A stretch of 64,000 nucleotides of DNA. It comes from Bryobacterales bacterium. GTDB lineage: Bacteria; Acidobacteriota; Terriglobia; Bryobacterales; Bryobacteraceae. Each line of letters opens with the position of its first letter. Position 1 is the first letter of the stretch. The DNA is taken from NCBI GenBank assembly GCA_020846745.1, contig JADLDI010000152.1, positions 1 to 64,000 on the forward strand. The letters are read 5' to 3'. The notes below the pieces were generated by a model that worked only from the letters and a program-made list of their open reading frames with translations, was not told the origin of the DNA and did no database searches. Below are positions 27,102-36,220 of this stretch, in pieces. Made by a program: the position numbers and the translations under genes.

Positions 27102-28661
27102 TCACTTTTCAGGATCCTTCGCGATACGCACCGCGGCTTTCGCCTCTTCAGTGGTTTCCACCAGCCGCGCCACACGGGCCGGGTCCACACCGCGAACCAC
27201 AACATTCGCGGTCCGTGTGCCAGTTACCCGGGCCAGTAACTCCGCCTTCGCCGTCCGGATGCCGCTCAGCGTCGCATCCGCCACGTTGTTCAACCACAAC
27301 ACCGGAGCGTCGCCCGACACCGTAGACGTTCGGAAGTTATCCACCACCAGGTCCTTCACATCGTCGAACACCATATTCGACCGCACATCTTCCGCGTCCC
27401 AACGGCTCTCCACATCGCTCAGCGCAATCGACTCCGCATGCCGCACATAGAACCCGAACCCGGGCAATTCACCGAACATCGTGCCCTCCGGATACTTGGC
27501 TTCGTGCTCCGGCACATCCAGCCCCCCGGCAACGCGGTTCCCGCCGTCCATACCCAATGAAATGCGGCTAAGAGAAATGTTCTTTACCGGATGTCCAGGA
27601 ATGCCCGTTATAGATGAGGTCATGGCTGACCGCCTCGCCACCACATTACTGATTGAAATATTGCGGACTGTTCCCGGCACTGCCTTACTAAGTCCACGCC
27701 CGCGATTACCCAATCGGATAAAGATCGGTGCGTTCACCCCCTCCATTGTGATGTTCGAGATGACTACGCCGTCGATGTTCGACCCGTCCACCGACTCGAG
27801 CGAGATTCCCGATAGCGGCCGGCGCCACCGTCCGCCCGTCTGCTCGCGCGGAGCCATCGTGACGTTCGTAACTGCGATGTTACTGAAGTCCCCCGACGTT
27901 TCCGTCCCGAATTTGAAATTGCTGCACGCCGTCCGTAACACGCAGTTCGTTACCGTCAGGTACTCCACCGCGCGCTTGTTCTCCATGCCCATCGACGGGC
28001 TCGCTTTCGGACAAATCGCATCGTCCCACGCGTCGACATAACTGTTTGCGATTCGCACATACCGGCACGAATCCGGATCGATCCCATCGGAGTAACCATT
28101 CAGCACCGTCACGCCGTCGACGTCCACAAAATCGGATCCCCATAAGCTGATGGAGTAGTTCGGCGAATTCTGCACCGTGATGTCGCGGATCGTCACGTAC
28201 TGGCATAGCTTGATCGCGATCGTCTTCGGTCCCCCGCGCTTCGTGCGATTCCCGTCGACGATTCCCTTCCCTGTTATAGCGATGTGGTGGACGTTCTCCG
28301 CCGTAATAAGCGCATACCGGAAATACGTGGTTTCGTTGTCCGACACCGATTTGAACGGCAGCGGCTCAAACTTGTCGAAGTCCTCGTTATCCGGGCTGCC
28401 CAGCAAAACAGCGCCGCCTTCCAGGTGAAGAGTAACGTTCGTGCGTAGATGGATCGTCCCGCTGAGGTATCGCCCGGGGCCGGCCTCTACCGTTCCCCCA
28501 CCCTCGCCGGCGGCGGCGTCAATCGCTTTTTGAATGGCTGCGGTGTCTTTGGTGACGCCGTCGCCCTTCGCCCCGAAACTCTTCACGTCGAATGTCGCTG
28601 CCAGCGCCGCGCAGCTAAAACAGACCGCACAAACAACCGCACAAACAGGAGCTTTCCGCAT
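27102..28661 (-). CDS. secreted GH28-type (polygalacturonase family) protein
   Basis: The 519-residue product begins with a signal peptide (MRKAPVCAVVCAVCFSCAALAATF) if the ATG at 28661 is used; a GAAGGGGGAAC stretch upstream supports this start over the longer frame to 28739. The body is a GH28-like beta-helix: FDVKSFGAKGDGVTKDTAAIQ, then NSPNYSISLWGSDFVDVDGVTV, the GIDPDSC motif (NTD equivalent) and AWDDAICPKA (DD pair). The GHG and RIK motifs of classical polygalacturonases are not found; the GHG site reads TACSNFKFGTETSG. This suggests an exo-acting rhamnogalacturonan or related substrate rather than plain polygalacturonan, or an altered mechanism. Confidence 0.85.
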   Translation of the reverse strand: MRKAPVCAVVCAVCFSCAALAATFDVKSFGAKGDGVTKDTAAIQKAIDAAAGEGGGTVEAGPGRYLSGTIHLRTNVTLHLEGGAVLLGSPDNEDFDKFEPLPFKSVSDNETTYFRYALITAENVHHIAITGKGIVDGNRTKRGGPKTIAIKLCQYVTIRDITVQNSPNYSISLWGSDFVDVDGVTVLNGYSDGIDPDSCRYVRIANSYVDAWDDAICPKASPSMGMENKRAVEYLTVTNCVLRTACSNFKFGTETSGDFSNIAVTNVTMAPREQTGGRWRRPLSGISLESVDGSNIDGVVISNITMEGVNAPIFIRLGNRGRGLSKAVPGTVRNISISNVVARRSAMTSSITGIPGHPVKNISLSRISLGMDGGNRVAGGLDVPEHEAKYPEGTMFGELPGFGFYVRHAESIALSDVESRWDAEDVRSNMVFDDVKDLVVDNFRTSTVSGDAPVLWLNNVADATLSGIRTAKAELLARVTGTRTANVVVRGVDPARVARLVETTEEAKAAVRIAKDPEK

Positions 28662-28712
28662 AACTGTTCCCCCTTCGTCAAAGCTAACGGTAACATTGCG
28701 TTCTCCTTGTGC

Positions 28713-28740
28713 TTGACATTCTCGCCCATCGAAATACAAT
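28713..28740 (+). promoter_or_regulatory. sigma-70 promoter for the 28796 gene
   Basis: TTGACA at 28713-28718 (consensus -35) and TACAAT at 28735-28740 (one mismatch from the -10 consensus) are spaced by 16 bases on the + strand. The predicted start near 28747 leaves about a 50-base leader before the ATG at 28796. It is the best sigma-70 promoter match I see in the window. Confidence 0.7.
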
Positions 28741-28795
28741 TCAGTAGGTTCACCGGCCGCCTCAGTGACGGTGGTCCGCCCGATTCATTACATCC

Positions 28796-29836
28796 ATGAA
28801 CACTCTTCTGTTGCCGCTGCTGTTTGCCCTCGCCGGCCAACGCTATATCGCGATCGATAACGTCTGTGCCTGGCCCAACCTCAAAATCCTCCCGGACGGC
28901 ACCCTGGCCGCCATCATCTTCAACCAGCCCAGCCACGCCGCTCAGCCTGGCCATGTCGAGGTTTGGACCAGCCGCGATAACGGCAAGATGTGGTCGCTAG
29001 CCGGCGTCCCCATTCCCCACACGCCCAACGCCACCCGCCACAATCATTCCGCCGGTATCGCCCACGACGGATCTCTTGTCGTGCTCGTCTCCGGAATGAC
29101 GCTCAACCACAAGACCGCCCGCTTACTCCCCGCCGTCGCCGCCCGTTCCCGCGATAACGGCAAAACCTGGACGCAATCCCATTCCTTCCAACTGCCGGCC
29201 GGAATCGACTACATCATCCCGTACGGCGATATCGTCCAACTTCCCAATAACACCCTCGCTTCGACCTTTTACTACGACAACACCCTCACCGCCGTCACCA
29301 CTGGACCGCGCCCCCGGCCCGATCGCCGCGACGGCAACACCTACGTCCTGTTCAGCCGCGACGATGGCCGCACCTGGGGTGACCCCGTTCTTCTCGGCAA
29401 AGACAATTACAACGAGACCGCCCTGCTCCGCCTCCGCGCCGACCGCTGGCTGGCCGCCGCCCGCGCCTACCGCTACGGCCATCTCGACCTCTACACTTCC
29501 GCCGACGAGGGCCGCACCTGGAAGCACGACGGTCCCCTCTCCCTCCCCAGCCAGCACCCCGCCCATCTGTTGAAGCTCAAAGATGGGCGCATCCTCCTCA
29601 CCTACGGCGTCCGCGAAAAAGGCAACCACGCCATCAACATGCGCCTCAGCGCCGACGAGGGCAAAACGTGGAGCGCCGCCCGCCCGATCGTCCAACTGGG
29701 CGACGGCCGCGATAGTGGTTATCCCTCCACCGTGGAATTACCCGACGGCACGTTAGTCACCGCCTACTACTCCGCCGGCATCCCCGAACACCAGCGCTAT
29801 CACATGGGGATTCTCCGCTGGAATCTGGATCAGTAA
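28796..29836 (+). CDS. secreted sialidase-like (BNR/Asp-box) protein
   Basis: The 346-residue product has a short hydrophobic N-terminus (MNTLLLPLLFALAGQ) that may be a signal peptide. It has a sialidase-type propeller with Asp boxes TSRDNGKMW, SRDNGKTW, SRDDGRTW, SADEGRTW and SADEGKTW. The catalytic Arg triad of true sialidases cannot be confirmed by eye. It is a distant relative of the protein encoded at 19862-20980, but exported. It precedes the S9 peptidase by 31 bases and is preceded by a near-consensus promoter. Confidence 0.8.
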   Translation: MNTLLLPLLFALAGQRYIAIDNVCAWPNLKILPDGTLAAIIFNQPSHAAQPGHVEVWTSRDNGKMWSLAGVPIPHTPNATRHNHSAGIAHDGSLVVLVSGMTLNHKTARLLPAVAARSRDNGKTWTQSHSFQLPAGIDYIIPYGDIVQLPNNTLASTFYYDNTLTAVTTGPRPRPDRRDGNTYVLFSRDDGRTWGDPVLLGKDNYNETALLRLRADRWLAAARAYRYGHLDLYTSADEGRTWKHDGPLSLPSQHPAHLLKLKDGRILLTYGVREKGNHAINMRLSADEGKTWSAARPIVQLGDGRDSGYPSTVELPDGTLVTAYYSAGIPEHQRYHMGILRWNLDQ

Positions 29837-29867
29837 CAAACCCCAACTTGTAATAAGCTTGTCTGTC

Positions 29868-31709
29868 GTGCGACGCATCATCCCTCTCCTATACCTCCTT
29901 CTCTCCACTGTGGGATACTCCCAACAGAAACCGTGGGATATAGAAGCCATCCGTTCCATCTCCGTCCCCTCCGACCCTCAGATCAGCCCTGACGCTACCT
30001 CTTACGCTTACACCTACCAGGGTAAGGTCTTTATTTCCAGCCTTTTGCGAAACGAACTCCGGTCCCTCGGCCTCGGTTCCCGCCCCCGCTGGTCGCCCGA
30101 CGGCAAATACCTCGCCTACATCGCCCCCGACGGTCAGGTCCACACGTCCGACAACCGCACCCTTACCCGCTCGACGGCTCCTATCTCCAGCTATTTCATC
30201 ACTTTGCGAAACGAAGTCCTCTTCTCCGCAACCGATCCTGACCCAAAACCGGACCCTATCGTCATCGGCCACCCCTACCGCTACACCCGCATCTACCGCC
30301 AGCCCGTCTCGGGCGACCCCACGCTACTGACGAAACGAACCCAATCTGTGGTGAATTTCGCCGTCCACCCCGACGGCTCGAAGATCGCCTATGCGGTCCA
30401 GCGCACCCCCCTCCCCCGCGACGCCTTCCACGTCGACCTCTACGAACTGGACCTCTCCGCCAACCGCGAAACCCCGCTCGTCACACAACCCGGCCGCGAC
30501 GCCGACCCCTGTTACTCCCCCGACGGCCGTACCATCGCCTTCCACACCCAAGGCGGCACTTGGAACTACTTCGAAGCCCGCCACGTGGCCCTCATCCCTT
30601 CCGGCGGTGGACCCATACGCCTTCTCACTCAGGGCCTCCCCTACGACGTCTTCCGTAACGGCAACATCTTCGCCTGGTCGCCCGACTCTAAGGAGATCGT
30701 CTACACCGCCGGCCGCGGCGCCAAAGACGTCCTCCTCCGTCAGGACATCGCTATCGGCAAGGTCACCGTCATGGCCGAGCGCATCTCCGGAGCCGCCTCC
30801 CTCACCCGCGACCTCAAACACGCCCTCTTCCTCAAACTCGGCATCTCCCGCCCCGCCGAAATCGCCTGGCTCAACCCCGAAGGCGAAAAGCAGGTCACCC
30901 ATTTCCACGACAGCCTCGCCGCCTACCCGCGCATCCACGCCCAAGTCATCCAATGGAAGTCTCACGACGGCACTGAAGTCGAGGGCGTCCTCTGGATGCC
31001 CATCAACTACAAGCCCCACACCCGATTCCCCCTCCTCGTCGACCTCCATGGCGGACCCACCGGCGTCACCCTCGACGCCTTCCCCGTGTCCCGCACCTAT
31101 CCCATCCAAGCCTTCCTCCAGGCCGGGTTCGGCGTCCTTTCCCCCAACTTCCGCGGGTCCTCCAACTACGGAGCCGCCTTCCGCCTCAAGAACGCGCTCT
31201 CCCAAGGCGTCGGCGACTACCAGGACGTCATGTCCGGCGTCGACTACCTCATTACCGAAGGCTACGCCGACCCCGACCGCCTCGGTGTCTTCGGCTGGTC
31301 ATACGGCGGCTACCTCACCGGCGCTGTCATCAGTCAGACAAACCGCTTCAAAGCCGCCTCAATCGGTGCCCCAGCCACCGATTGGACCACCTACTACGGC
31401 CAGTTCGACGGCTCCAAAGAGGTCCTGTGGACCTACTTCGGCGGTTCCCCCTGGGACGTCCCCGAAAACTACAACCGCCACTCCTATCGCAACCGCCTCA
31501 AAAACATCCGCACCCCCACCCTGCTCCAAGTCGGCGCCCTCGACTATTTCAACCACAACGCCGATATCTACCAGGCTCTAACCGACAATAACGTCCCAGT
31601 GGAGTACGTCCTCTACCCCCGGGAACCCCACGGCTTCACCGAACCGGCCCACCAAAAGGACCTCATGGAGCGCAACCTTCGCTGGTTCCAGCGCGTGTTG
31701 AATCCCTGA
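29868..31709 (+). CDS. S9 family (prolyl oligopeptidase-like) peptidase
   Basis: The product of about 613 residues has a signal peptide (MRRIIPLLYLLLSTVGYSQQ), a beta-propeller of WD40/TolB-like repeats (SPDGKYLAYIAPDG, SPDGRTIAFHTQGG, SPDSKEIVYTAGRG) and a C-terminal S9 catalytic domain. Ser is in FGWSYGGYLTG (about residue 478), Asp in QVGALDYFNHNAD and His in PREPHGFTEP. The start is GTG at 29868 or TTG at 29859; neither has a clear ribosome site. It probably cleaves short peptides in the periplasm or outside the cell. Confidence 0.92.
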   Translation: MRRIIPLLYLLLSTVGYSQQKPWDIEAIRSISVPSDPQISPDATSYAYTYQGKVFISSLLRNELRSLGLGSRPRWSPDGKYLAYIAPDGQVHTSDNRTLTRSTAPISSYFITLRNEVLFSATDPDPKPDPIVIGHPYRYTRIYRQPVSGDPTLLTKRTQSVVNFAVHPDGSKIAYAVQRTPLPRDAFHVDLYELDLSANRETPLVTQPGRDADPCYSPDGRTIAFHTQGGTWNYFEARHVALIPSGGGPIRLLTQGLPYDVFRNGNIFAWSPDSKEIVYTAGRGAKDVLLRQDIAIGKVTVMAERISGAASLTRDLKHALFLKLGISRPAEIAWLNPEGEKQVTHFHDSLAAYPRIHAQVIQWKSHDGTEVEGVLWMPINYKPHTRFPLLVDLHGGPTGVTLDAFPVSRTYPIQAFLQAGFGVLSPNFRGSSNYGAAFRLKNALSQGVGDYQDVMSGVDYLITEGYADPDRLGVFGWSYGGYLTGAVISQTNRFKAASIGAPATDWTTYYGQFDGSKEVLWTYFGGSPWDVPENYNRHSYRNRLKNIRTPTLLQVGALDYFNHNADIYQALTDNNVPVEYVLYPREPHGFTEPAHQKDLMERNLRWFQRVLNP

Positions 31710-31757
31710 GCAAGCCCCATGCCTCAGCCCGATCGCATCGGGCATAGAATCTCTCTT

Positions 31758-33950
31758 ATGATCTGGTGCGCGCTGGTTCTGGCCGCCGGGCTGCCGCTCG
31801 ACGTCCCCCTTACGATTCAGGAGACCCTGGGTGTTCGACGCGAGCAGGAACCGATCACCTTCGGGGTACCGCTCCCCAAGGCGCTGGTGAAAGATGTCAC
31901 GCGGCTGCGGTTGTTCACGGCCGCCAACCAACCGGTCCCCGCGCAGTTCCGCGTCGTGAACCGATGGTGGGACGATGGGTCCGCGCAATGGATCCATGCC
32001 GACGCGCTGGCGAGCGTCGCCGCCGGCGGAACGGCGGAGTGGCGTCTGCGCCTGGCCGATACGCCCGCGCCGCCGCCCGCGAGTTTCCTCCAAGTGAGCG
32101 ATCGGGCGGCGGACGGTATCACCGTCAATACCGGTCCCCTGCAATTCACGATGCCGCGGAAGGGAAAGCTGTTTGAGACAGCCAAACTACAGGGGGCCGA
32201 CATCCTGCTGCGTTCCGACGAACGCATCTATAAGCTTTCGAACGCTCCGGTTTCCGAGTTACAGGTGGAAGAGCGCACTCCGGCGAAAGTGGTCCTCAAG
32301 CGGACCGCGTCTCACGTTTGGGTGAACGGCGAAGATAAAGCGCTCGACGCTGTCATCCGCGTCATCGCCTATGCCGGCAAACCGTACGTCCGTCTGACCT
32401 ACAGCTTTGTGAACCGCCAAGGCCGGGAGATGAGCGACTTCGTGCGGCTCGACGGTTTGTGGCTGCAGGCCAAGCTGACTGGTTCGCCGGACACCACCCG
32501 CGTCGAGCAACTGAGCGCCGAGCCACGCCGCAAAGGCTGGTTTGAAGCGGGTGGCGTCGGCTTCGGCGTGCGCTGGTTCTGGCAGTTGTATCCCAAAGCT
32601 TTTGAAGTCACGCCGCAAGGGATTGTTCGCGTGGAGCTGTTCCCGCAAACCGCTCGTCCGCAGAACATCTATACGGGCGTGGCGAAGACGCACGAACTGC
32701 TTCTCTCATTCAACGGTGAGGACCACTGGGCGGAGTTAGAAGAGCCGCTCCTCGCCACTGCGCCGCCCAAGTGGTACACACGCGAGACGAAAGCGTTCGG
32801 CCGCCTTGTCGAGTCATCGCCCGAGACGATCAAGCCCGAACACTGGCCCCTGGTTCAAAAATACGACCAGTGGCTGGCCGCGTCGCGCGACATGGTGCTC
32901 GCCAAACGCGGCCAGGGTTTCGAATTCCAGGGCCGCCGCTACGACGAATACGGCATGCTCAACTTCGGCGACGCGATGCATAAGCTGATTCGCGACGACT
33001 CCAAGCCCGATTACGGCATCCACTGGGAAACCGAATACTACGATTTCCCGCATGCGCTGTTCCTGCACTTCTACCGCACCGGCGACCGCAAGTCGCTCCG
33101 CACCGCCATCGAAGCCGCCGCTCACTTGGCTGACGTCGATATCTCGCACCACGAGATACAGTCTGGACATACGGGCGCGGCGCGCACGGGGCCGGGGCTC
33201 AACCATTGGACGCGCTACTCGAACGGCGTGTTCGTCTCCTCCGGCAGTTGGGCTTTCTACAAGAATGAAGGCCTGTTCGACCGCTGGTTGCTAACCGGCG
33301 ACTTATGGACGCGCGATGTCGCCCGCATGTCAGCCGACTGGGGGACTACTTACGACGGCCTGGACCTGCAAAGCAACACACGCTCCATCGGCCACGGGCT
33401 GTTCGCCATGATGAAGGCCTATGAGATATTCGGGGACAAGAAATATCTGGACCGCGCCAACTGGATCATCGACACCGTCCATGCCTGGCAGGACGGCAAT
33501 GTCGACCGCTTGAAGCAGCTCAGCCGCCGAATTGTATGGGACCCGCAGTTCAAAGGCGGCTACAGCCACCAGGCCTGGATGTACGGCATCGCTCTCGAAG
33601 CCATGGCGCAAGCGTCGTGGACCTATCGTCGCCCGGAGATGCCCGCCTATATGAAACGCGCGGCGGATTGGATCTTCCAAAACCCCAAAGAATGGGACCC
33701 CGCCAGCCGCAAATTCTTGAACGCTCCTGTACACGGTGTCATGCTGACGCCTGGTTTGGCCTACATCTCCGAATCGACGGGCGACCCCGAATACGCCAAG
33801 GTCGCGTTTGAGAACTTCAAACGCCAGGTAGAGAACGAGCCCCCCACCAACCGGCTAAAACTGTTTGCACAGTTGTTCCGCAACTCGCAGCGGTATCTCT
33901 GGTACCTGTCGAGCGAAGCGGCAACAGGTCCCGCCAAGCAGTCGCAATAG
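31758..33950 (+). CDS. exo-rhamnogalacturonan-lyase-like (PcRGLX/YetA-type) protein
   Basis: The product of 730 residues starts at ATG 31758, which gives the signal peptide MIWCALVLAAGLPLDVP; an in-frame ATG at 31719 gives a poor N-terminus. An N-terminal RIFT-barrel-like part (EPITFGVPLPKALVKDVTRLRLF, DGSAQWIHADALASV) leads to an alpha/alpha-barrel with FGDAMHKL, YDFPHALFLHFYRTGDRKSL and HWTRYSNGVFVSSGSWAFY. This matches the PcRGLX/YetA family as I remember it (exo-rhamnogalacturonan lyase-related). The shared EYGMLNFGD motif also occurs in the lipoprotein at 41361-44459, so the two are paralogues. The aldolase gene follows. Confidence 0.78.
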   Translation: MIWCALVLAAGLPLDVPLTIQETLGVRREQEPITFGVPLPKALVKDVTRLRLFTAANQPVPAQFRVVNRWWDDGSAQWIHADALASVAAGGTAEWRLRLADTPAPPPASFLQVSDRAADGITVNTGPLQFTMPRKGKLFETAKLQGADILLRSDERIYKLSNAPVSELQVEERTPAKVVLKRTASHVWVNGEDKALDAVIRVIAYAGKPYVRLTYSFVNRQGREMSDFVRLDGLWLQAKLTGSPDTTRVEQLSAEPRRKGWFEAGGVGFGVRWFWQLYPKAFEVTPQGIVRVELFPQTARPQNIYTGVAKTHELLLSFNGEDHWAELEEPLLATAPPKWYTRETKAFGRLVESSPETIKPEHWPLVQKYDQWLAASRDMVLAKRGQGFEFQGRRYDEYGMLNFGDAMHKLIRDDSKPDYGIHWETEYYDFPHALFLHFYRTGDRKSLRTAIEAAAHLADVDISHHEIQSGHTGAARTGPGLNHWTRYSNGVFVSSGSWAFYKNEGLFDRWLLTGDLWTRDVARMSADWGTTYDGLDLQSNTRSIGHGLFAMMKAYEIFGDKKYLDRANWIIDTVHAWQDGNVDRLKQLSRRIVWDPQFKGGYSHQAWMYGIALEAMAQASWTYRRPEMPAYMKRAADWIFQNPKEWDPASRKFLNAPVHGVMLTPGLAYISESTGDPEYAKVAFENFKRQVENEPPTNRLKLFAQLFRNSQRYLWYLSSEAATGPAKQSQ

Positions 33951-33965
33951 CTCGCTGCTTCTTCT

Positions 33966-33995
33966 TTGACGGTTCTGCCCTCAATCGGGTATATT
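33966..33995 (+). promoter_or_regulatory. sigma-70 promoter for the aldolase gene
   Basis: TTGACG at 33966-33971 and TATATT at 33990-33995 have 18 bases between them. The predicted start near 34002 leaves about 70 bases of leader to the ATG at 34073, which is preceded by AAGGAG at 34059-34064. This argues that the aldolase gene has its own promoter and is not only read through from the lyase-like gene. Confidence 0.6.
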
Positions 33996-34072
33996 GCTGT
34001 GAGTCCTGGTGCGTCGTCGCGCAGGATTTCATACTGGGATTTCCCCCTCAAAGAGATTAAGGAGCAAACGAT

Positions 34073-34903
34073 ATGACTGGTGCCGAGTTTAAGAAACAGC
34101 TGCGCGCTGGCGAGCCCAAATTCGGGTTGTTCATCAACTCGCACAGCCCGACGGTGGCCGAGCAGTTGGCGCACAGCGGCTACGACTGGCTGCTGGTGGA
34201 TACGCAGCACGGTCCGATGGGATATGAGCAGTTGTCCGCGATGATCTGCGGCATCGGCAGCGGCGGCGCCAAATCGATGGTGCGAGTCGGGGGGTATTCT
34301 GACCGGCCGGGCATCCAGCAAGCGCTCGACCTCGGGTCCGACGGCGTCCTGGTCCCCTACATCAACAACGCCGACGAAGCCCGCCAGGCCGTCAGTTGCG
34401 CACGCTATCCCACGTCCGGCACCCGTTCCGTCTATTTCCCGCAGCGCAGCATGAACAAGTTGGGCCTGCTCGGTTATGCCGGCGGCGCGAACGACAACAT
34501 CACGGTCGCCCTGCAGGTGGAAACCGCGGATTGCATCAGGAACATCGACGAGATCGCCGCAGTGCCCGGTGTGGACATCCTGTTCCTCGGCCAGAACGAT
34601 CTCTGCATGTCGATGGGTCTCTATGAGAAGTACGAGTTCCCACACATGTACACCTCGCCGGAACTGCTCGAAGCCACCAACAAACTGGTCGCCGCCGCCA
34701 ACAAAAACAAGGTGATTCTTGGCCTGTTCCTGTTCGGCACCTCTCGCGTCGGGGAATTCCTGGACAAGGGCTTCACCTTCATCAGCATCGGCAACGACCT
34801 GCATCATGTGCTGACCGCCGCCACAGGCCACGTGAAGGATTTGGAAGCGATCGCGCCGACCAAGAACAAGACCTGGACCCGCCGCCCGACTTCGTTGATG
34901 TAA
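34073..34903 (+). CDS. HpcH/HpaI family aldolase (KDR/HKHD-aldolase-like)
   Basis: The 276-residue cytoplasmic enzyme is a class II 2-oxo-acid aldolase of the HpcH/HpaI family. The conserved active-site elements are all present: His in DTQHGPMGYEQL, Arg in VRVGG, Glu in QVETADCI (metal) and Asp in GQNDLCMSMG (metal). Members cleave 2-keto-3-deoxy-L-rhamnonate, 4-hydroxy-2-oxo-heptanedioate or similar acids to pyruvate and an aldehyde. Next to rhamnogalacturonan-type enzymes, KDR cleavage in the non-phosphorylative rhamnose pathway is plausible but not proven. It has a strong ribosome site, its own promoter and a hairpin terminator downstream. Confidence 0.88.
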   Translation: MTGAEFKKQLRAGEPKFGLFINSHSPTVAEQLAHSGYDWLLVDTQHGPMGYEQLSAMICGIGSGGAKSMVRVGGYSDRPGIQQALDLGSDGVLVPYINNADEARQAVSCARYPTSGTRSVYFPQRSMNKLGLLGYAGGANDNITVALQVETADCIRNIDEIAAVPGVDILFLGQNDLCMSMGLYEKYEFPHMYTSPELLEATNKLVAAANKNKVILGLFLFGTSRVGEFLDKGFTFISIGNDLHHVLTAATGHVKDLEAIAPTKNKTWTRRPTSLM

Positions 34904-34917
34904 GTTCGTCACCGGCC

Positions 34918-34951
34918 AAACGCTACCGCCGTGTGCGCGGTGGTAGCGTTT
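34918..34951 (+). terminator. hairpin terminator of the aldolase gene
   Basis: An inverted repeat has AAACGCTACC at 34918-34927 pairing with GGTAGCGTTT at 34942-34951. Three further pairs (one G-T) extend the stem to about 13 base pairs around an 8-base loop. It is followed by TCAATAATTCTGT, only moderately T-rich. It sits 15 bases after the stop codon. Confidence 0.7.
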
Positions 34952-35086
34952 CAATAATTCTGTAACGCTTGGAGCCTTCCAAAAACCGCATAATACCTCA
35001 ACAGTTATTCGCATCTGCTGGGCTTGTTTTCGGCCTAGCCTTGTCTCTCGCAAAGGGTTACACTGATCTAATCGGAGGTCATAAAG

Positions 35087-36175
35087 GTGCGAATATCAAA
35101 TACTTCTATTCTCTTTGCTGCGGTTACGATCTTCACGTTCACCCTCCAGGCAGACGTCGTGACACTCAAAAACGGCGATCGCATCACGGGCAAGGTGGTC
35201 AAAAAAGACGGCGACAAGCTTACATTCAAAGGCGACCTGACCGGTGACATTACGATCGGTTGGGCGGCTGTTCAAAGTGTCAGCACGGAACAACCGGTGA
35301 CGGTGGTGCTGCCTGACGGAAAGACCGTACTGGGGCAGATCGCGACAGAGCAGGAGAAACTCGAGGTGAAGGCGGGAACTGCCACGCAGTCGGCGCCGAT
35401 TGCCGATGTGAAGGCGGTCCGCAATGCGGACGAGCAACGGGCGTTTGAGCGGCTGTTGAATCCCGGATGGGGAGACCTGTGGGCGGGATACGTCGACCTC
35501 GGATATTCGTTGACGCGGGGCAATGCACGGACAAATACGCTGGCTTCGGCGTTCAACGCGGTGCGGGCGACAAATAGCGATAAGACGGTCTTGTACTTCA
35601 ACCAGGTGTATGCGCGCGCCACGATCAACAGGGTAGCGGCAGCCACGGCGCAGGCGATTCGCGGTGGATGGGCGTACAACCGGAACGTGTCGAAGCACGC
35701 TTTCCTGAACGTATTCAACGATTATGAATATGACCGGTTCCAGAACCTCGATCTGCGATTCGTGCTCGGCGGCGGTGCGGGTTATACGGCGATCAAGAAT
35801 GAACGCTCGCGCCTCGACCTGTTAGGCGGTGCGGCGTACAACCGTGAAAAGTTCGGTCCGCAGGACCCGCCACAAACCGGAGTTCCCGCGATCGCTGAAC
35901 TGGTACGGAACTCGGCGGAAGCGTATTGGGGTGACGACTTCACCTTCAAGCTGAACGGGACGACGAATTTCCGCCAGTCGTACCGGATGTTTAACAACCT
36001 CACCAATACGGGCGAGTACCGTATCAACTTCGACCTCGGCCTGGCCACCCAACTGCGGAAGTGGCTGAGTTTGCAGGTGACTGCAAGCGACCGGTTCCTC
36101 TCGAACCCTCTTGTCGGCCGGCAGCGGAACGACATCCTGCTGACAACGGGAATCCGGGTGAACTTCGCCCGGTGA
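35087..36175 (+). CDS. DUF481 outer-membrane protein
   Basis: The 362-residue product has a signal peptide (MRISNTSILFAAVTIFTFTLQA). An N-terminal part of short repeats follows (VVTLKNGDRITGKVVKKDG, then GDITIGWAAVQSVST and DGKTVLGQIATEQEKLEV), then a C-terminal beta-barrel. The barrel has WGDLWAGYVDLGYSLTRGNARTNTLA and alternating strands up to the terminal DILLTTGIRVNFAR (a typical outer-membrane last strand ending in an aromatic plus Arg). DUF481 includes salt-induced porin-like proteins; the function is unknown. The start is GTG at 35087 with CGGAGGT upstream. Confidence 0.85.
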   Translation: MRISNTSILFAAVTIFTFTLQADVVTLKNGDRITGKVVKKDGDKLTFKGDLTGDITIGWAAVQSVSTEQPVTVVLPDGKTVLGQIATEQEKLEVKAGTATQSAPIADVKAVRNADEQRAFERLLNPGWGDLWAGYVDLGYSLTRGNARTNTLASAFNAVRATNSDKTVLYFNQVYARATINRVAAATAQAIRGGWAYNRNVSKHAFLNVFNDYEYDRFQNLDLRFVLGGGAGYTAIKNERSRLDLLGGAAYNREKFGPQDPPQTGVPAIAELVRNSAEAYWGDDFTFKLNGTTNFRQSYRMFNNLTNTGEYRINFDLGLATQLRKWLSLQVTASDRFLSNPLVGRQRNDILLTTGIRVNFAR

Positions 36176-36220
36176 GTTCGTCGGCATTTTCGTCCATAAT
36201 TGAGAGCGGGAGGTCCGTGA

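Noticed and set aside
30391..31581. 396-codon Ser/Pro/Thr-rich frame inside the S9 peptidase gene
   Set aside because: A +1 shadow frame; the S9 catalytic triad lies in the other frame, and low-complexity Ser/Pro is typical of such shadows here.
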